From contig CAYUFX010000003.1 of the NCBI GenBank assembly GCA_964444135.1, forward strand, positions 1 to 64,000: a stretch of 64,000 bases of DNA. The letters run 5' to 3'. Below are positions 19,673 to 28,686 of this stretch, piece after piece. This DNA is from NIOZ-UU13 sp964444135. Lineage in GTDB: Bacteria; Planctomycetota; Phycisphaerae; Sedimentisphaerales; Anaerobacaceae. A program made the position numbers and the translations under genes. A model generated the notes under the pieces. It did no database searches. It worked only from the letters and a program-made list of their open reading frames with translations, and was not told where the DNA came from. Within the stretch, counting starts at the first letter, position 1. The number at the start of each line of letters is the position of its first letter.

Positions 19673-21769
19673 TTATGGGTGCATCTTGGTTTCGGGCTCT
19701 TTGCTCTTCTGGACAATCTCTTCAGCTTGCCTGCGTAGGTCTTCGTCTTTCGAGACAGCGAGCAGCTTATTCATTGCTGTCTTAGCCCCGTCGGGGTGAT
19801 TTTCAAGAATTGCACCGGCGATCCTTATCGCAGCCATCGCTGCTTCCGCCTTAACTGTTTCGACCTGAAGAAATGGCTCGACAATGGACAGCGCTCCAGG
19901 GTCGCTGACGTTCGCTAAACCTGAGAGCACAAGTTTTTGCTCCGCCGGTCCCTGGGCCTGATGCATCGCCTGCCGACACATCTTCAGCGTTTTCTCAACC
20001 GGACGCTCCTCGGCTGGTAGAGCCAACAAGCGAACAAAGCCTCGAAGCGATAGCAGCCGATGTATTTGGTTTTGCGTGTTACTGTAAATTTCCAGCAGAA
20101 CTTCTGCCGCCGTCGCATTAGGCCATTTAGCCAATGCGCGAACAGCCGTATCCCGCATAGCAGGATCCGTCTCTTTTGAGGCCTTCTCCAGTGTTCCCAG
20201 TGCATTATTGTTTGCGATACCGCCAAGCACTCGCAGCAGCGAACATCTGACAGCCACACGCTTCTCACCGTGTAGCTTAGCCAATACAGCATCGGCCTGC
20301 TTACTCGTCTCGCTAATCTTGCGCGAAACCATTACGACAGCTCGCTCAGCTTCTCTGCGACTACTGTCATCTTCCAGCTTCACAAGAAGTTTTACCAGCG
20401 ACGGCAAATCTTTCTCACCTGCAAGCCTGCTCAAAGCCTTAAACGCTGCTTTGCGGACCTTCTTATCCGGGTTTACCGCCTCGCCTAACAGGGCCGGAAC
20501 CGCACCAACCGCATTGCGCTCGAACAGTACCTGAATTAATTGAGAGCGCACACTCGGCTGCGAATGCTGCATCCTTTTTACTATCGCATCATCAACTCCG
20601 CTGCCGCGAAGCAGCTTCAGACTATTTATCGCTGTACTTTTTTCCTCGGAACTGACACCTTCTGTAGCGGCCTTGACCAGGTACCCTACAGAAGAAGCGT
20701 CACCAAGTTTTCCAACGGCCTGTAATACTGCTTTTCTGACCTCGGTATCAGCGCTCTCGGCCGCTTTTGTTATCGCAGGCAGTGCAGCAACATCACCGCG
20801 GTCGGCAAGAGCACCAATAAGAAGCACCTGTTCGCCAGGTGGCGTTTTTGTCAATTCACCTGCAAACAGTTCGGTAACACCCTGTCCCTTCATCGTCCGA
20901 ACGCAGCTTCTGGCTGTCGTTCGCACCATACGGTTTTCATCTCGCAGAGCTGCAATCACTAACGGCACCGTCTCCTGCCCGCCGGCGTCTGCCAAACCCT
21001 TGATGGCCGCACTTCGAATAATCGCAGCTTCGTCTTTGTCGGCCAATTCCTTGTAGATTACGGTCGCCTGCTTTGATTTACCCTCAGCCACGAGGTCTTC
21101 GGCGCATCGCAGGTACGCATCCGTCGCTGCGAATCGTAACTCCGAATCACCTTTGGCTCTGGTTTCGACCAATATTTTTCTCGCCTGAATACCGCCAATT
21201 TTTCCCAGCGCCGCAACCGCAGCCTCGCCAACTTCCCTTTCTGCTCCAAATACAAGCTTACCAATTGCCTCGACGCTTTGGGTATCACGTCGGTCACCCA
21301 ACAGATTTATAATGCGAATCTGTACTTTCGGCGAAACCTTATCCAGCGCATCGCGCAGTGCCTTGCCGGCCTCCGGGCTCGGGTTCTGCCCGATTGCATA
21401 GCAGGCTATATCCGCAGTCTCCTCGTCCTTCAGCAGTTTAGCGATTGCAGGCACCGAATCAGCCGTACCGATAAACCAAAGCTGCCTGCATATGAACGAC
21501 TTACATTCTAACGTGGCTTCAGAAAGTAATTCAGCCAATTGAAGCTCGATGTATTTACGTTGTTCGGGCTGGTTTTGTGATTCCCGGATGAGTTTTTCCA
21601 CGGCGATAAGCGGCTCTCTGCTCATCCCATGTTCGTAGTTAACAATCGCCGCTAATTTCTTATCAATCTCCGATTTGTTAATGACAGTCCCTGTAGCGCC
21701 CCCTACCGCCGAATTCATGCACAACCATACCAGTAATAGAGCAGCAAGTGCCTTTGCGGAAATTCTCAT
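19673..21769 (-). CDS. Secreted HEAT-repeat protein
   Basis: 698 residues with an N-terminal signal (ALAALLLVWLCMNSAVGGA) and then almost only HEAT / PBS-lyase-like helical repeats of about 30 residues, with recurrent patterns such as AVAALGKIGG, AVLQAVGKLGDAS and AAFKALSRLAGEKDLP. No catalytic domain is visible. Such solenoids bind proteins or act as scaffolds in the periplasm, and planctomycetes encode many. It directly follows the short FG-GAP remnant on the same strand. The predicted start has no strong ribosome site. Confidence 0.85.
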   Translation of the reverse strand: MRISAKALAALLLVWLCMNSAVGGATGTVINKSEIDKKLAAIVNYEHGMSREPLIAVEKLIRESQNQPEQRKYIELQLAELLSEATLECKSFICRQLWFIGTADSVPAIAKLLKDEETADIACYAIGQNPSPEAGKALRDALDKVSPKVQIRIINLLGDRRDTQSVEAIGKLVFGAEREVGEAAVAALGKIGGIQARKILVETRAKGDSELRFAATDAYLRCAEDLVAEGKSKQATVIYKELADKDEAAIIRSAAIKGLADAGGQETVPLVIAALRDENRMVRTTARSCVRTMKGQGVTELFAGELTKTPPGEQVLLIGALADRGDVAALPAITKAAESADTEVRKAVLQAVGKLGDASSVGYLVKAATEGVSSEEKSTAINSLKLLRGSGVDDAIVKRMQHSQPSVRSQLIQVLFERNAVGAVPALLGEAVNPDKKVRKAAFKALSRLAGEKDLPSLVKLLVKLEDDSSRREAERAVVMVSRKISETSKQADAVLAKLHGEKRVAVRCSLLRVLGGIANNNALGTLEKASKETDPAMRDTAVRALAKWPNATAAEVLLEIYSNTQNQIHRLLSLRGFVRLLALPAEERPVEKTLKMCRQAMHQAQGPAEQKLVLSGLANVSDPGALSIVEPFLQVETVKAEAAMAAIRIAGAILENHPDGAKTAMNKLLAVSKDEDLRRQAEEIVQKSKEPETKMHP

Positions 21770-21787
21770 GGTATCATTCTTCGGCTA

Positions 21788-22003
21788 TTAGTTAGATTTG
21801 CTTTTATTCTCAAAATAAACAGGGCCGCCCCATTTGCCTGTCACCACAATATCAAGGTCTCCATCATTATTAAAATCACCTACACAACAGGCCTCACTGC
21901 GAAAGTGCCCAACACAGTGCGCAACAAATCTCACCGGATTTTGCATTCTTGCACTAACGGAATACCCCCGGCACCATCCCAGCCACAAGCAGAGCAAGGC
22001 CAA
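21788..22003 (-). pseudogene. Truncated FG-GAP/VCBS repeat remnant
   Basis: 71 codons containing a hydrophobic start and a single FG-GAP calcium-binding repeat (CVGDFNNDGDLDIVV) before the stop at 21788. Relatives are several hundred residues with many such blades, so only the front is left. The hydrophobic frame extends upstream to about 22027 without an ATG. An ATG directly after AGGAG at 22024-22030 is one base out of frame and ends after 28 codons. Loss of both the correct start and the C-terminal blades suggests decay rather than a real small gene. Confidence 0.6.
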
Positions 22004-22087
22004 TAAAATAGCTACGATACATGTAATTGTGTATATTCATCTCCTGTTCTTCCTTATTTCATTTCTTATTAGTTCTAAATCCGGATA

Positions 22088-23410
22088 TCAGAGATGCCAC
22101 GGTCTTCGCATCGGCCTTGATATCATTTTGTCGGCCTCAGGGTCGTCCACAAAACGTTCGGTTTCAGAGTTCCATCGCAGGTTGCGTCCGAGCCGCAGGC
22201 AGATATTGGCGACGTGGCAGGTAGTTGTCGAGCGGTGAGCAACCTCTGCCGAAGCGATGGTCGTGGCCCGCGTTTTCACACAATCCAGGAAATTCCGATG
22301 ATGACCTTGCCAGTTCGCCGAATCGGTCCACTGCTGTTTTTCGAATTTTCTGTTTGCCAGCAGCGACTTAGGCCGGGCATCGACATTACCGCCGTCATCG
22401 ACATACACCCAGCCTTCTGTGCCCTCGAACTTAACTGATAGTTGTGTATTTAAGTTTGGCCAAATATCCGGCGTCTTCTTGTCGTACATTATCAACCTGA
22501 CACCATCGGCATATCTGGCCTCGACATGCAGGGCTATGGGGACGTTACAAAATCCTTTCTTGGGGAATTTAGCTGTGCCTTCATACTCAACAGGCCCGGT
22601 CATTTCACTATTGTTTGCCCTCTGGGCAAGGTCATTGCAGTGGCAGCCCCAATCGGTTATCATCCCGCCGCTGTAGTCGAAATGGTTTTTCCAAAGATTG
22701 CGGACGAAGCTCGAATTGTAAGGTATGTACGGTGTCGGCCCCAGCCACATATCATAGTCAAAACCTTCGGGGACCGGTTCAGGCGTCAGTACACTTGAGC
22801 TTTGTCCTGCCCTTACATAGCTGTGAAGAGTATGCAGCTTACCGAGCATACCGACGCGGGCGGTATTGACTGCGAACGCAAAACTCCTCATGCTTCGTCT
22901 CTGCGTACCGCACTGATAAACGGTTCCGTATCGCTTCATAGTATCAGCTACTACTCGGCCCTCGGCAACAGTCAGTGACATCGGTTTTTCGCAGTAGATG
23001 TCTTTGCCGGCCTTCGCTGCGTAAATCGAAGTCAGCGCATGCCAGCGGTCTCCCGTCGCACTCAGTACCGCATCAATATCGTCACGCCTCAGAAGCTCGC
23101 GAAAATCATTATAGGCAGCACAATCCTTGTTCCCATAGTTCTCATCAGCCACAGCCTTGGCCTTGTTGCGCCGCTCCGTATCCACATCGCAGACGGCAAT
23201 GAACTGCACGTCCGCACACGTCATGAAATTACGCATATCACGGGTGCCCTGCCCGCCAAAGCCGATACCTCCCATTGTGATTCGTTCGCTCGGCGGCACA
23301 GAGCCGTCCTTACCCAGCGCCGATGATGGAATAATGTACGGCACAGCCACCATCGCACTCAGAGCAGCGGTACTGCGCCTAAGTAACTGCCTTCGGGTAA
23401 TCTGCCTCAT
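22088..23410 (-). CDS. Tat-signal Gfo/Idh/MocA family oxidoreductase
   Basis: About 440 residues. A Tat signal (ITRRQLLRRSTAALSAMVAV) precedes a Rossmann domain with MGGIGFGGQGTRDMRNF, the AVCDVD strand and CEKPMSLTV. The C-terminal domain has GGMITDWGCHCND and ends RRPWHL. The frame is open to 23464, but the ATG at 23410 with GGAGG nine bases upstream starts the Tat signal. Third member of this family in 25 kb. It is probably cofactor-loaded before export, acting on a periplasmic sugar. The substrate is unknown. Confidence 0.92.
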   Translation of the reverse strand: MRQITRRQLLRRSTAALSAMVAVPYIIPSSALGKDGSVPPSERITMGGIGFGGQGTRDMRNFMTCADVQFIAVCDVDTERRNKAKAVADENYGNKDCAAYNDFRELLRRDDIDAVLSATGDRWHALTSIYAAKAGKDIYCEKPMSLTVAEGRVVADTMKRYGTVYQCGTQRRSMRSFAFAVNTARVGMLGKLHTLHSYVRAGQSSSVLTPEPVPEGFDYDMWLGPTPYIPYNSSFVRNLWKNHFDYSGGMITDWGCHCNDLAQRANNSEMTGPVEYEGTAKFPKKGFCNVPIALHVEARYADGVRLIMYDKKTPDIWPNLNTQLSVKFEGTEGWVYVDDGGNVDARPKSLLANRKFEKQQWTDSANWQGHHRNFLDCVKTRATTIASAEVAHRSTTTCHVANICLRLGRNLRWNSETERFVDDPEADKMISRPMRRPWHL

Positions 23411-23497
23411 AGAACCTGCCTCCAAATGATTCTCAATTTGTCCAGCACCAATTTCGGACGACAAATTTGTGCTGAGCAGATTTTATCATTGAACAGC

Positions 23498-24643
23498 CTA
23501 TGATTCAACGCCTACTGCATTAGGTTCCTCGATTGTTGGTGCAGCAGTCTCGTCAGGCTTTATAGTATTGGGGTCCTCAACCTCGACTTCTTCTTTGGGT
23601 TTCTCTTCGTCCTCGATTAAATCTGAAAGTTCCTTAATCAGATTCTTCGCCTTCCACTCAGCTATTTCATAAACCCATCCCTGATGTTTCTTGGTGAATT
23701 TTATCGCACTCTCCCGGGCAAGCAGTTTAGCTTCTTTCTTTTTCAACTCTTCTTCTGATTCGACCTCGTCACCTTTCAATACAGGTGTTTTATCCGTAAA
23801 CTCTGCTTCACAAACAGCATACGTCTTATCGTCCTTTTGAGCTATCTTTAGAGTATAAACAGTCGAGTCCTTCAGTCTGCAAATAAATTGTTTGTCAAAG
23901 GTCAAATCGCCAGAACTTTTTGTAACGTCATCGCATCTTAAACTCGTTAAAGCAGTAAAGACGCTATCACCATCATTAGTCTTAAACTTTTTGCCTGCGG
24001 GAATATTCTCAAGTATAACGCCTTTGCCGTCATCTGTTGTTTTCAGCGTATATTCACCACCCGCAGTACTAACCGTTACGGACACAATATCCTCGCGCTT
24101 CACGGAAATAAGCTCCTGCTCAATATAACTCATCGCTGTACCTCCGAGCCACGGCATACTTGGTGCCACATAGACCGTGTCGCTCGAAGCCAATCTAACA
24201 TAAGTACCCTGCCCAAGCTCTTTAGATTTTCCTCCAACAACACCTGTCAGCAACGAGGAATCAGATTTGAAAAATTTAACTAAGGTATTGGCCTTTTCCT
24301 CCGTTAGCCCAAGGTCTTCGTGGTTTGCCGCGTTGTCTGTAACAAACTGTGAGGTCTGAATCTCCAGGATCTTAGTAATCAAATTATTTATTTCACTTGC
24401 TTTAGCGGGATAATTGTCCTTATTGGCTACAACAAAACGCCCTTGCTGACGCTTGAGCGTCACCGCATCTTCACCGGTCCCTACAACGATACTATCTATA
24501 CCAGCCGGGTCGAGTCCCTGGATAAGATAAGCCGGCCTGTCCACATCGGTCTTCGGCCTGCTTGAAACACGGGACTGAATTACTGCCCATATCACCATTA
24601 AAACCGCAACAATACCTAACACCGTAAGTTTTTTATCGCTCAT
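23498..24643 (-). CDS. DUF4340 domain protein of the Gld-type ABC operon
   Basis: 381 residues. One N-terminal membrane helix (LTVLGIVAVLMVIWAVIQS) is followed by DUF4340-type beta-rich repeats (VTLKRQQGRFVVANKDNYPA, LVKFFKSDSSLLTGVVGGKS) and a long acidic, low-complexity C-terminal tail rich in Glu, Pro and Asn. DUF4340 genes regularly end GldA-F-G operons in Planctomycetota, as here; the gap to the GldG-like gene is 19 bases. AGGAG precedes the start. It would sit in the membrane facing out, with unknown cargo. Confidence 0.82.
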   Translation of the reverse strand: MSDKKLTVLGIVAVLMVIWAVIQSRVSSRPKTDVDRPAYLIQGLDPAGIDSIVVGTGEDAVTLKRQQGRFVVANKDNYPAKASEINNLITKILEIQTSQFVTDNAANHEDLGLTEEKANTLVKFFKSDSSLLTGVVGGKSKELGQGTYVRLASSDTVYVAPSMPWLGGTAMSYIEQELISVKREDIVSVTVSTAGGEYTLKTTDDGKGVILENIPAGKKFKTNDGDSVFTALTSLRCDDVTKSSGDLTFDKQFICRLKDSTVYTLKIAQKDDKTYAVCEAEFTDKTPVLKGDEVESEEELKKKEAKLLARESAIKFTKKHQGWVYEIAEWKAKNLIKELSDLIEDEEKPKEEVEVEDPNTIKPDETAAPTIEEPNAVGVES

Positions 24644-24662
24644 CTATATAACTCCTGTTTTT

Positions 24663-26702
24663 TTACGCATCACTCGCGTGGCTGATATAATGTCTCTTCC
24701 TTACACTCCGACGTACACCCAACACTATAGCAATTACCAGAATAACCGCCGGTGCCATCAGCATATTAAAACCCCTAAGAATATTACCTAAATGTTCGAT
24801 TCGTTCACGTCTTGTCAATTTCACCTCATTCAATTGACGCTGTGCCCGGCGTTGTTTCAATTCGAGATCTCGCTGCTTCTGCAGTATCGAACTGCCGATA
24901 ACCTCTTCCTGGCCTCTCTTGGCAGAAGCCAGAATAGATTGCAGCTCGCTCTGGAAGCCCGCAATTTGCGCGTTAATCTTCGCCACTTCTTCGCGAGTTT
25001 CCTCCTCAGCCTGCCTTTCAATCTCGTCAACAACAACAAATGGCCGCTTAAAGTTCCCTCTCGACCTGATTGAAACCAAATCACCGGACCCACTCAAATC
25101 ATCAATAGCGTTTAACACTAAAGCACTGTTATCACCAACAACAATCTTACCAAAGAAGGAGCTCTGGTATGCTATCGCATCGCTTATGAAGTCAACATCC
25201 GCAAAAACTACCACCGCACAATCCTCCTGGGCTTCTGTAAGGCCTTTTATCTGCTTTTTTATCTTCTTAACATCATTAGGGTCTTTGGTTTCGTCCGAAG
25301 ACTCCTCGTCGGCCTCAACCTCAATCTCAATACCATCGGGGAAACTGCTCTTAAAACGGCCGGTTATAAGATAACCCATCGCAACCGGCTTATCACCCTC
25401 GACAAATTTACGCATAAGATTTGATGGGTCTAATATCATCAGTTCATATGCATTGCTTATCGAAAAGCTATTGCCCCTGTCAGTTGTTCTAACAAGTGGT
25501 GTTCGTCTTACCTCATCTACCTCATTCGGGTCCGCAATTTCTCTAAGCACACCTGAAAAAAGAATCCTGACTTGGTTAAGCTGGGCTGTAACAACATTGT
25601 CCGTGTCAAAGCACTTTCCTTCCGGCGTCAGATTAAGGTAACCGATTATCCTCTCTGGCCTCTGATTGGCACGGATGGAAGCCATCGCCGCCAGATTTCT
25701 ATCACCGGCAAAAGTGTTCACAGGCATCTCAATGCCCCAGGTCTTCAGAAGAACGTTCAGCTCCGAGCTGCGTGAAACTTGCATCCCCATCTGCATCATC
25801 CTCTGGTCCGGCTTATCCGCAAAGCAATAGGGGTCAACGAATGCTATCATTCTGCCGCCTTTCAGCACAAACTGGTCTATTGCAAACAACGTCTGCTCCG
25901 ACAGGTCTTTTGGGTGGATAACCAGAAGAATGTCAATATCGTTAATGTCATTGGCATCTGTGGGGACACTGACAACCTCGTACTGTTTTCGCAACTGTTC
26001 GACAAAAGTCCAGGGCCCCTTCGGTTGCTGACCCTGCCTGAGCATCATTTCAGCCATATATCCGCTTACGTCATCTCCCATTACATCGAGCGAGCTTAAT
26101 ACACCTATTTTACGTTTCTGTCGGGTAATTGCGGTATCTATCAGGTAGCTTATATCATACTCAACAAAATTCTCTCGGTCCGGTGAAAAGAACGGTATAG
26201 CCTTTTCAACTCCAAATTGTGTCTGCAACACTAAACCGAAGAAAAAGTTTTCCTCCTGAGTTATAGGGAATCGATTCAAGCCGTACCTCAATGCCTGCAC
26301 CTCATCGTCGGAGAAAGGCCGCGGGTCGATTACTTCCAGCTCAACCATACCTTTGGACACTGCGACGTATTCTTCCAGCAGGGCTTTGACAAATTGGTAA
26401 TAGTTATTGAAATACCGAATCTGGTCCGGTCCTTTCAGCGCAGCGGTCTTTGCGTAGTAGAGTTTAGCTTTAATCGGCTGGTTAAGTTTACTTAAAATCG
26501 ATTTTGTTCCGTCTGAAAGCGTATAAAGCTTCTGGTCCGTAACATCAAACTTCAACCCCTTTCCAATATTCTGGCAAATACTGATCGCAGAGAAAATAAT
26601 CACCAAAACAAGGACCGTTCCAATAATTGCCCGTATCGTTCGGTTTACCCACTTGGAAGGACCCCACCTTGCGGGAACCCAAGTTTGCTGTTTTTGTGCC
26701 AT
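24663..26702 (-). CDS. GldG-like ABC transport accessory protein
   Basis: 679 residues with a membrane helix near residues 25-48 (IIGTVLVLVIIFSAISICQN), a large extracytoplasmic domain of the ABC-type_uncharacterised / GldG family (LYTLSDGTKSILSKL, IGVLSSLDVMGDD, QFVLKGGRMIAFVDPY), a coiled-coil stretch near 585-640 (Glu/Gln/Arg-rich) and a final helix (LMAPAVILVIAIVLGV). The chain fits between the permease and DUF4340 genes as in known Gld-type operons. In Bacteroidota GldG serves gliding and secretion; here no other gliding genes are visible, so the role is open. Confidence 0.87.
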   Translation of the reverse strand: MAQKQQTWVPARWGPSKWVNRTIRAIIGTVLVLVIIFSAISICQNIGKGLKFDVTDQKLYTLSDGTKSILSKLNQPIKAKLYYAKTAALKGPDQIRYFNNYYQFVKALLEEYVAVSKGMVELEVIDPRPFSDDEVQALRYGLNRFPITQEENFFFGLVLQTQFGVEKAIPFFSPDRENFVEYDISYLIDTAITRQKRKIGVLSSLDVMGDDVSGYMAEMMLRQGQQPKGPWTFVEQLRKQYEVVSVPTDANDINDIDILLVIHPKDLSEQTLFAIDQFVLKGGRMIAFVDPYCFADKPDQRMMQMGMQVSRSSELNVLLKTWGIEMPVNTFAGDRNLAAMASIRANQRPERIIGYLNLTPEGKCFDTDNVVTAQLNQVRILFSGVLREIADPNEVDEVRRTPLVRTTDRGNSFSISNAYELMILDPSNLMRKFVEGDKPVAMGYLITGRFKSSFPDGIEIEVEADEESSDETKDPNDVKKIKKQIKGLTEAQEDCAVVVFADVDFISDAIAYQSSFFGKIVVGDNSALVLNAIDDLSGSGDLVSIRSRGNFKRPFVVVDEIERQAEEETREEVAKINAQIAGFQSELQSILASAKRGQEEVIGSSILQKQRDLELKQRRAQRQLNEVKLTRRERIEHLGNILRGFNMLMAPAVILVIAIVLGVRRSVRKRHYISHASDA

Positions 26703-26752
26703 ATTTATATTTCCTTAAAACGTCTCCCCTCTTAGAATTTCTATTGCGTGTA

Positions 26753-27484
26753 TTATCTCGCTTTCCTTTCGTCCAAAACAATACTGCACGCGGCAATCCA
26801 CCCAATAATCAACAATATAAAGTAAGAAAGGTCTTCAAACTTTAGTACACCTCTCTGGATTGACTCGAAGTGTGCCTGGAAGCTCATATTTTCTATCGCT
26901 GAGACCAAACCAGCCGGTAAGAACGTCGAAATGTAATTTAGTGTCGTCGGCATACCTGCAAAAACAAGCACCGCACAGGCAACCACAGACAGGACAAAAC
27001 TTATTACCTGGTTCTTACTGACCGCCGAAAAGAAACAGCCGATAGCAAGAAATCCACCCGCCATCAGGAAGCTGCCTAAGTAACCGGTAATTATCAAACC
27101 GATATCCGGCTCACCAAGGTAACAGACCGTAACCGCCATAGGGAAGGTCAACGCCAATGCAATCCCAAGGAATAGCCACGCCGCAAAGAACTTCCCTAAA
27201 ACCGCCTGGGTTATTGTAATCGGCAAAGTAAACAGCAGCTCAATCGAACCGACCTTGCGCTCTTCAGCCCAGAGACGCATCGCTGTCGATGGCACCATAA
27301 AAACAAACAGCAGCGGCAAATTCATAAAAAACGCCCGCATATCTGCCTGCCGCATCTCATAAAAGCCCTGCTTGAACGTCAGATACCCCGAGAAAAATAA
27401 AAAAATCACAAGAAACACATATGCAAGAGGGGTAGTAAAATAACTCTTCAGTTCCCTCTTGAACACCGCCAAAAAACTATTCAT
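26753..27484 (-). CDS. ABC transporter permease (GldF/ABC-2 type)
   Basis: 243 residues with about six hydrophobic helices, starting with FKRELKSYFTTPLAYVFLVI and including MRLWAEERKVGSIELLFTLP, a conserved segment of ABC-2 / GldF permeases. GAGGAG is just upstream of the ATG. It forms the membrane channel with the ATPase at 27726-28445. A 157-bp inverted-repeat element lies between the two genes, so the operon tolerates or uses the insertion. Confidence 0.9.
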   Translation of the reverse strand: MNSFLAVFKRELKSYFTTPLAYVFLVIFLFFSGYLTFKQGFYEMRQADMRAFFMNLPLLFVFMVPSTAMRLWAEERKVGSIELLFTLPITITQAVLGKFFAAWLFLGIALALTFPMAVTVCYLGEPDIGLIITGYLGSFLMAGGFLAIGCFFSAVSKNQVISFVLSVVACAVLVFAGMPTTLNYISTFLPAGLVSAIENMSFQAHFESIQRGVLKFEDLSYFILLIIGWIAACSIVLDERKAR

Positions 27485-27519
27485 TTTTTAACTCCTCGTT
27501 TTTTCGATCAAAATCTTCT

Positions 27520-27676
27520 GCAAAATCGAGGTTAGGCATACTTTGAAAAGAAAAAAATGTCTTTTAATTTTTTCTTTTCAAACAATAAGTTGTTCTGAAA
27601 TAAATAGCTATCTGATTATTTAAGAAAATCAAAAACCTGATTTTATTAAATAATATATGCCTAACCTCAATTTTGC
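27520..27676. repeat. Miniature inverted-repeat element, family B, complete copy
   Basis: 157 bp bounded by 21-bp inverted termini that match at 20 positions (27520-27540 and 27656-27676), core GAGGTTAGGCATA. The interior is very AT-rich with no open frame. It sits between the ATPase and permease genes of the ABC operon. The left end plus the following CTTTGAAAA recurs at 53276-53305. Confidence 0.85.
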
Positions 27677-27725
27677 TTAACTCTCGGTCAATTAATTAAC
27701 TACTCACTACTAACTACTCACCAAT

Positions 27726-28445
27726 TCACTTCTTACCATTTCTGGTAATCCTTCGAAATACTGCATCAAGTCCGCACTGGTACTTCTCCTTCAACTGGCC
27801 AGGCGTTGAATCTACCAGTATTCGGCCTTTGGCAATGATTATCGTCCTCGAGCAAACAGCCTCCACTTCTTCAAGAATGTGAGTCGAGATGATAATACAC
27901 TTGTTTTTTGCCATCTTGTTTATGAGTTTTCTGACCTCATGTTTTTGATTGGGGTCCAGCCCATCGGTGGGTTCGTCAAGAATAAGTACATCCGGGTCGT
28001 GAATTAACGCCTGAGCTAATCCCACACGCCGTTTATATCCTTTCGATAATGTCTCAATCGTCTGATGATATACCGACTCAATCGAACACATCGGGACAAT
28101 CCGGTCAAGTGCCTGCTTGCATTTCTTACCCTTAATCTGTCTGGCATCGCAAACAAAGTTCAAAAAGCTCCCAACCGTCATCTCGTTATATGCCGGCACG
28201 TTCTCCGCCAAATATCCAATCGACCGCCTGACCTCGATAGGATTCTTCAAAATATCATACCCAAGTATATTAGCTGTCCCGCTGTCAGGCCGCAGAAAAC
28301 ACGCCAACATTCTCATCGCTGTGCTCTTGCCGGCCCCGTTAGGCCCAAGAAGACCCAAAACCTGACCCTTTTCAACACTGAACGATATGCCGTCAACAGC
28401 GACAACCGGGCCGAAACTACGTCGAAGTTCTTTGACCTCTATCAT
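27726..28445 (-). CDS. ABC transporter ATP-binding protein (GldA-like)
   Basis: 239 residues with Walker A GPNGAGKST (about 34-42), the signature LSKGYKRRVGLAQAL, Walker B VLILDEPTDGLDP and switch His in IIISTHILEE. It energises the ABC-2 permease encoded next. The ribosome site is a GGGG shortly before the ATG, and this site lies in one arm of a long inverted repeat (28450-28536) that could mask it. First gene of the operon ATPase - permease - GldG - DUF4340. Confidence 0.93.
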   Translation of the reverse strand: MIEVKELRRSFGPVVAVDGISFSVEKGQVLGLLGPNGAGKSTAMRMLACFLRPDSGTANILGYDILKNPIEVRRSIGYLAENVPAYNEMTVGSFLNFVCDARQIKGKKCKQALDRIVPMCSIESVYHQTIETLSKGYKRRVGLAQALIHDPDVLILDEPTDGLDPNQKHEVRKLINKMAKNKCIIISTHILEEVEAVCSRTIIIAKGRILVDSTPGQLKEKYQCGLDAVFRRITRNGKK

Positions 28446-28449
28446 ATTT

Positions 28450-28536
28450 ACCCCGTTAGAAATATTATTTTGAAATATCGTTTTTTTTACTAATATCGTC
28501 TCTTAACTCCCGTTAGATTAAAATTTCCAACGGGGT
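28450..28536 (-). promoter_or_regulatory. Leader inverted repeat overlapping the ribosome site of the ABC operon
   Basis: ACCCCGTTAGAAAT (28450-28463) and ATTTCCAACGGGGT (28523-28536) pair at 13 of 14 positions. On the minus-strand transcript the arm next to the start codon contains the only Shine-Dalgarno-like GGGG. A second CTAACGGGAG copy lies between the arms (28507-28516) and could compete for pairing. It could be an RNA switch on translation or merely another short inverted-repeat element. Confidence 0.45.
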
Positions 28537-28618
28537 CCCATCTCCACAAAAACAAATCAAATTACACCCCCCAACCTGATTTCCCTTATGGGGTTTGTAT
28601 AAATTTACCCAAAATCTC

Positions 28619-28647
28619 TTGACAGTCAATACCCTTGATAAGATTAT
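28619..28647 (+). promoter_or_regulatory. Candidate sigma-70 promoter for the DUF362 gene
   Basis: A consensus TTGACA is followed after 17 bases by GATTAT, about 40 bases before the start codon. The -35 is perfect and the -10 matches four of six bases. Confidence 0.5.
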
Positions 28648-28686
28648 TTTGTTCGGAGCATTTAACAAGAAGAAGGATTAGGATTT

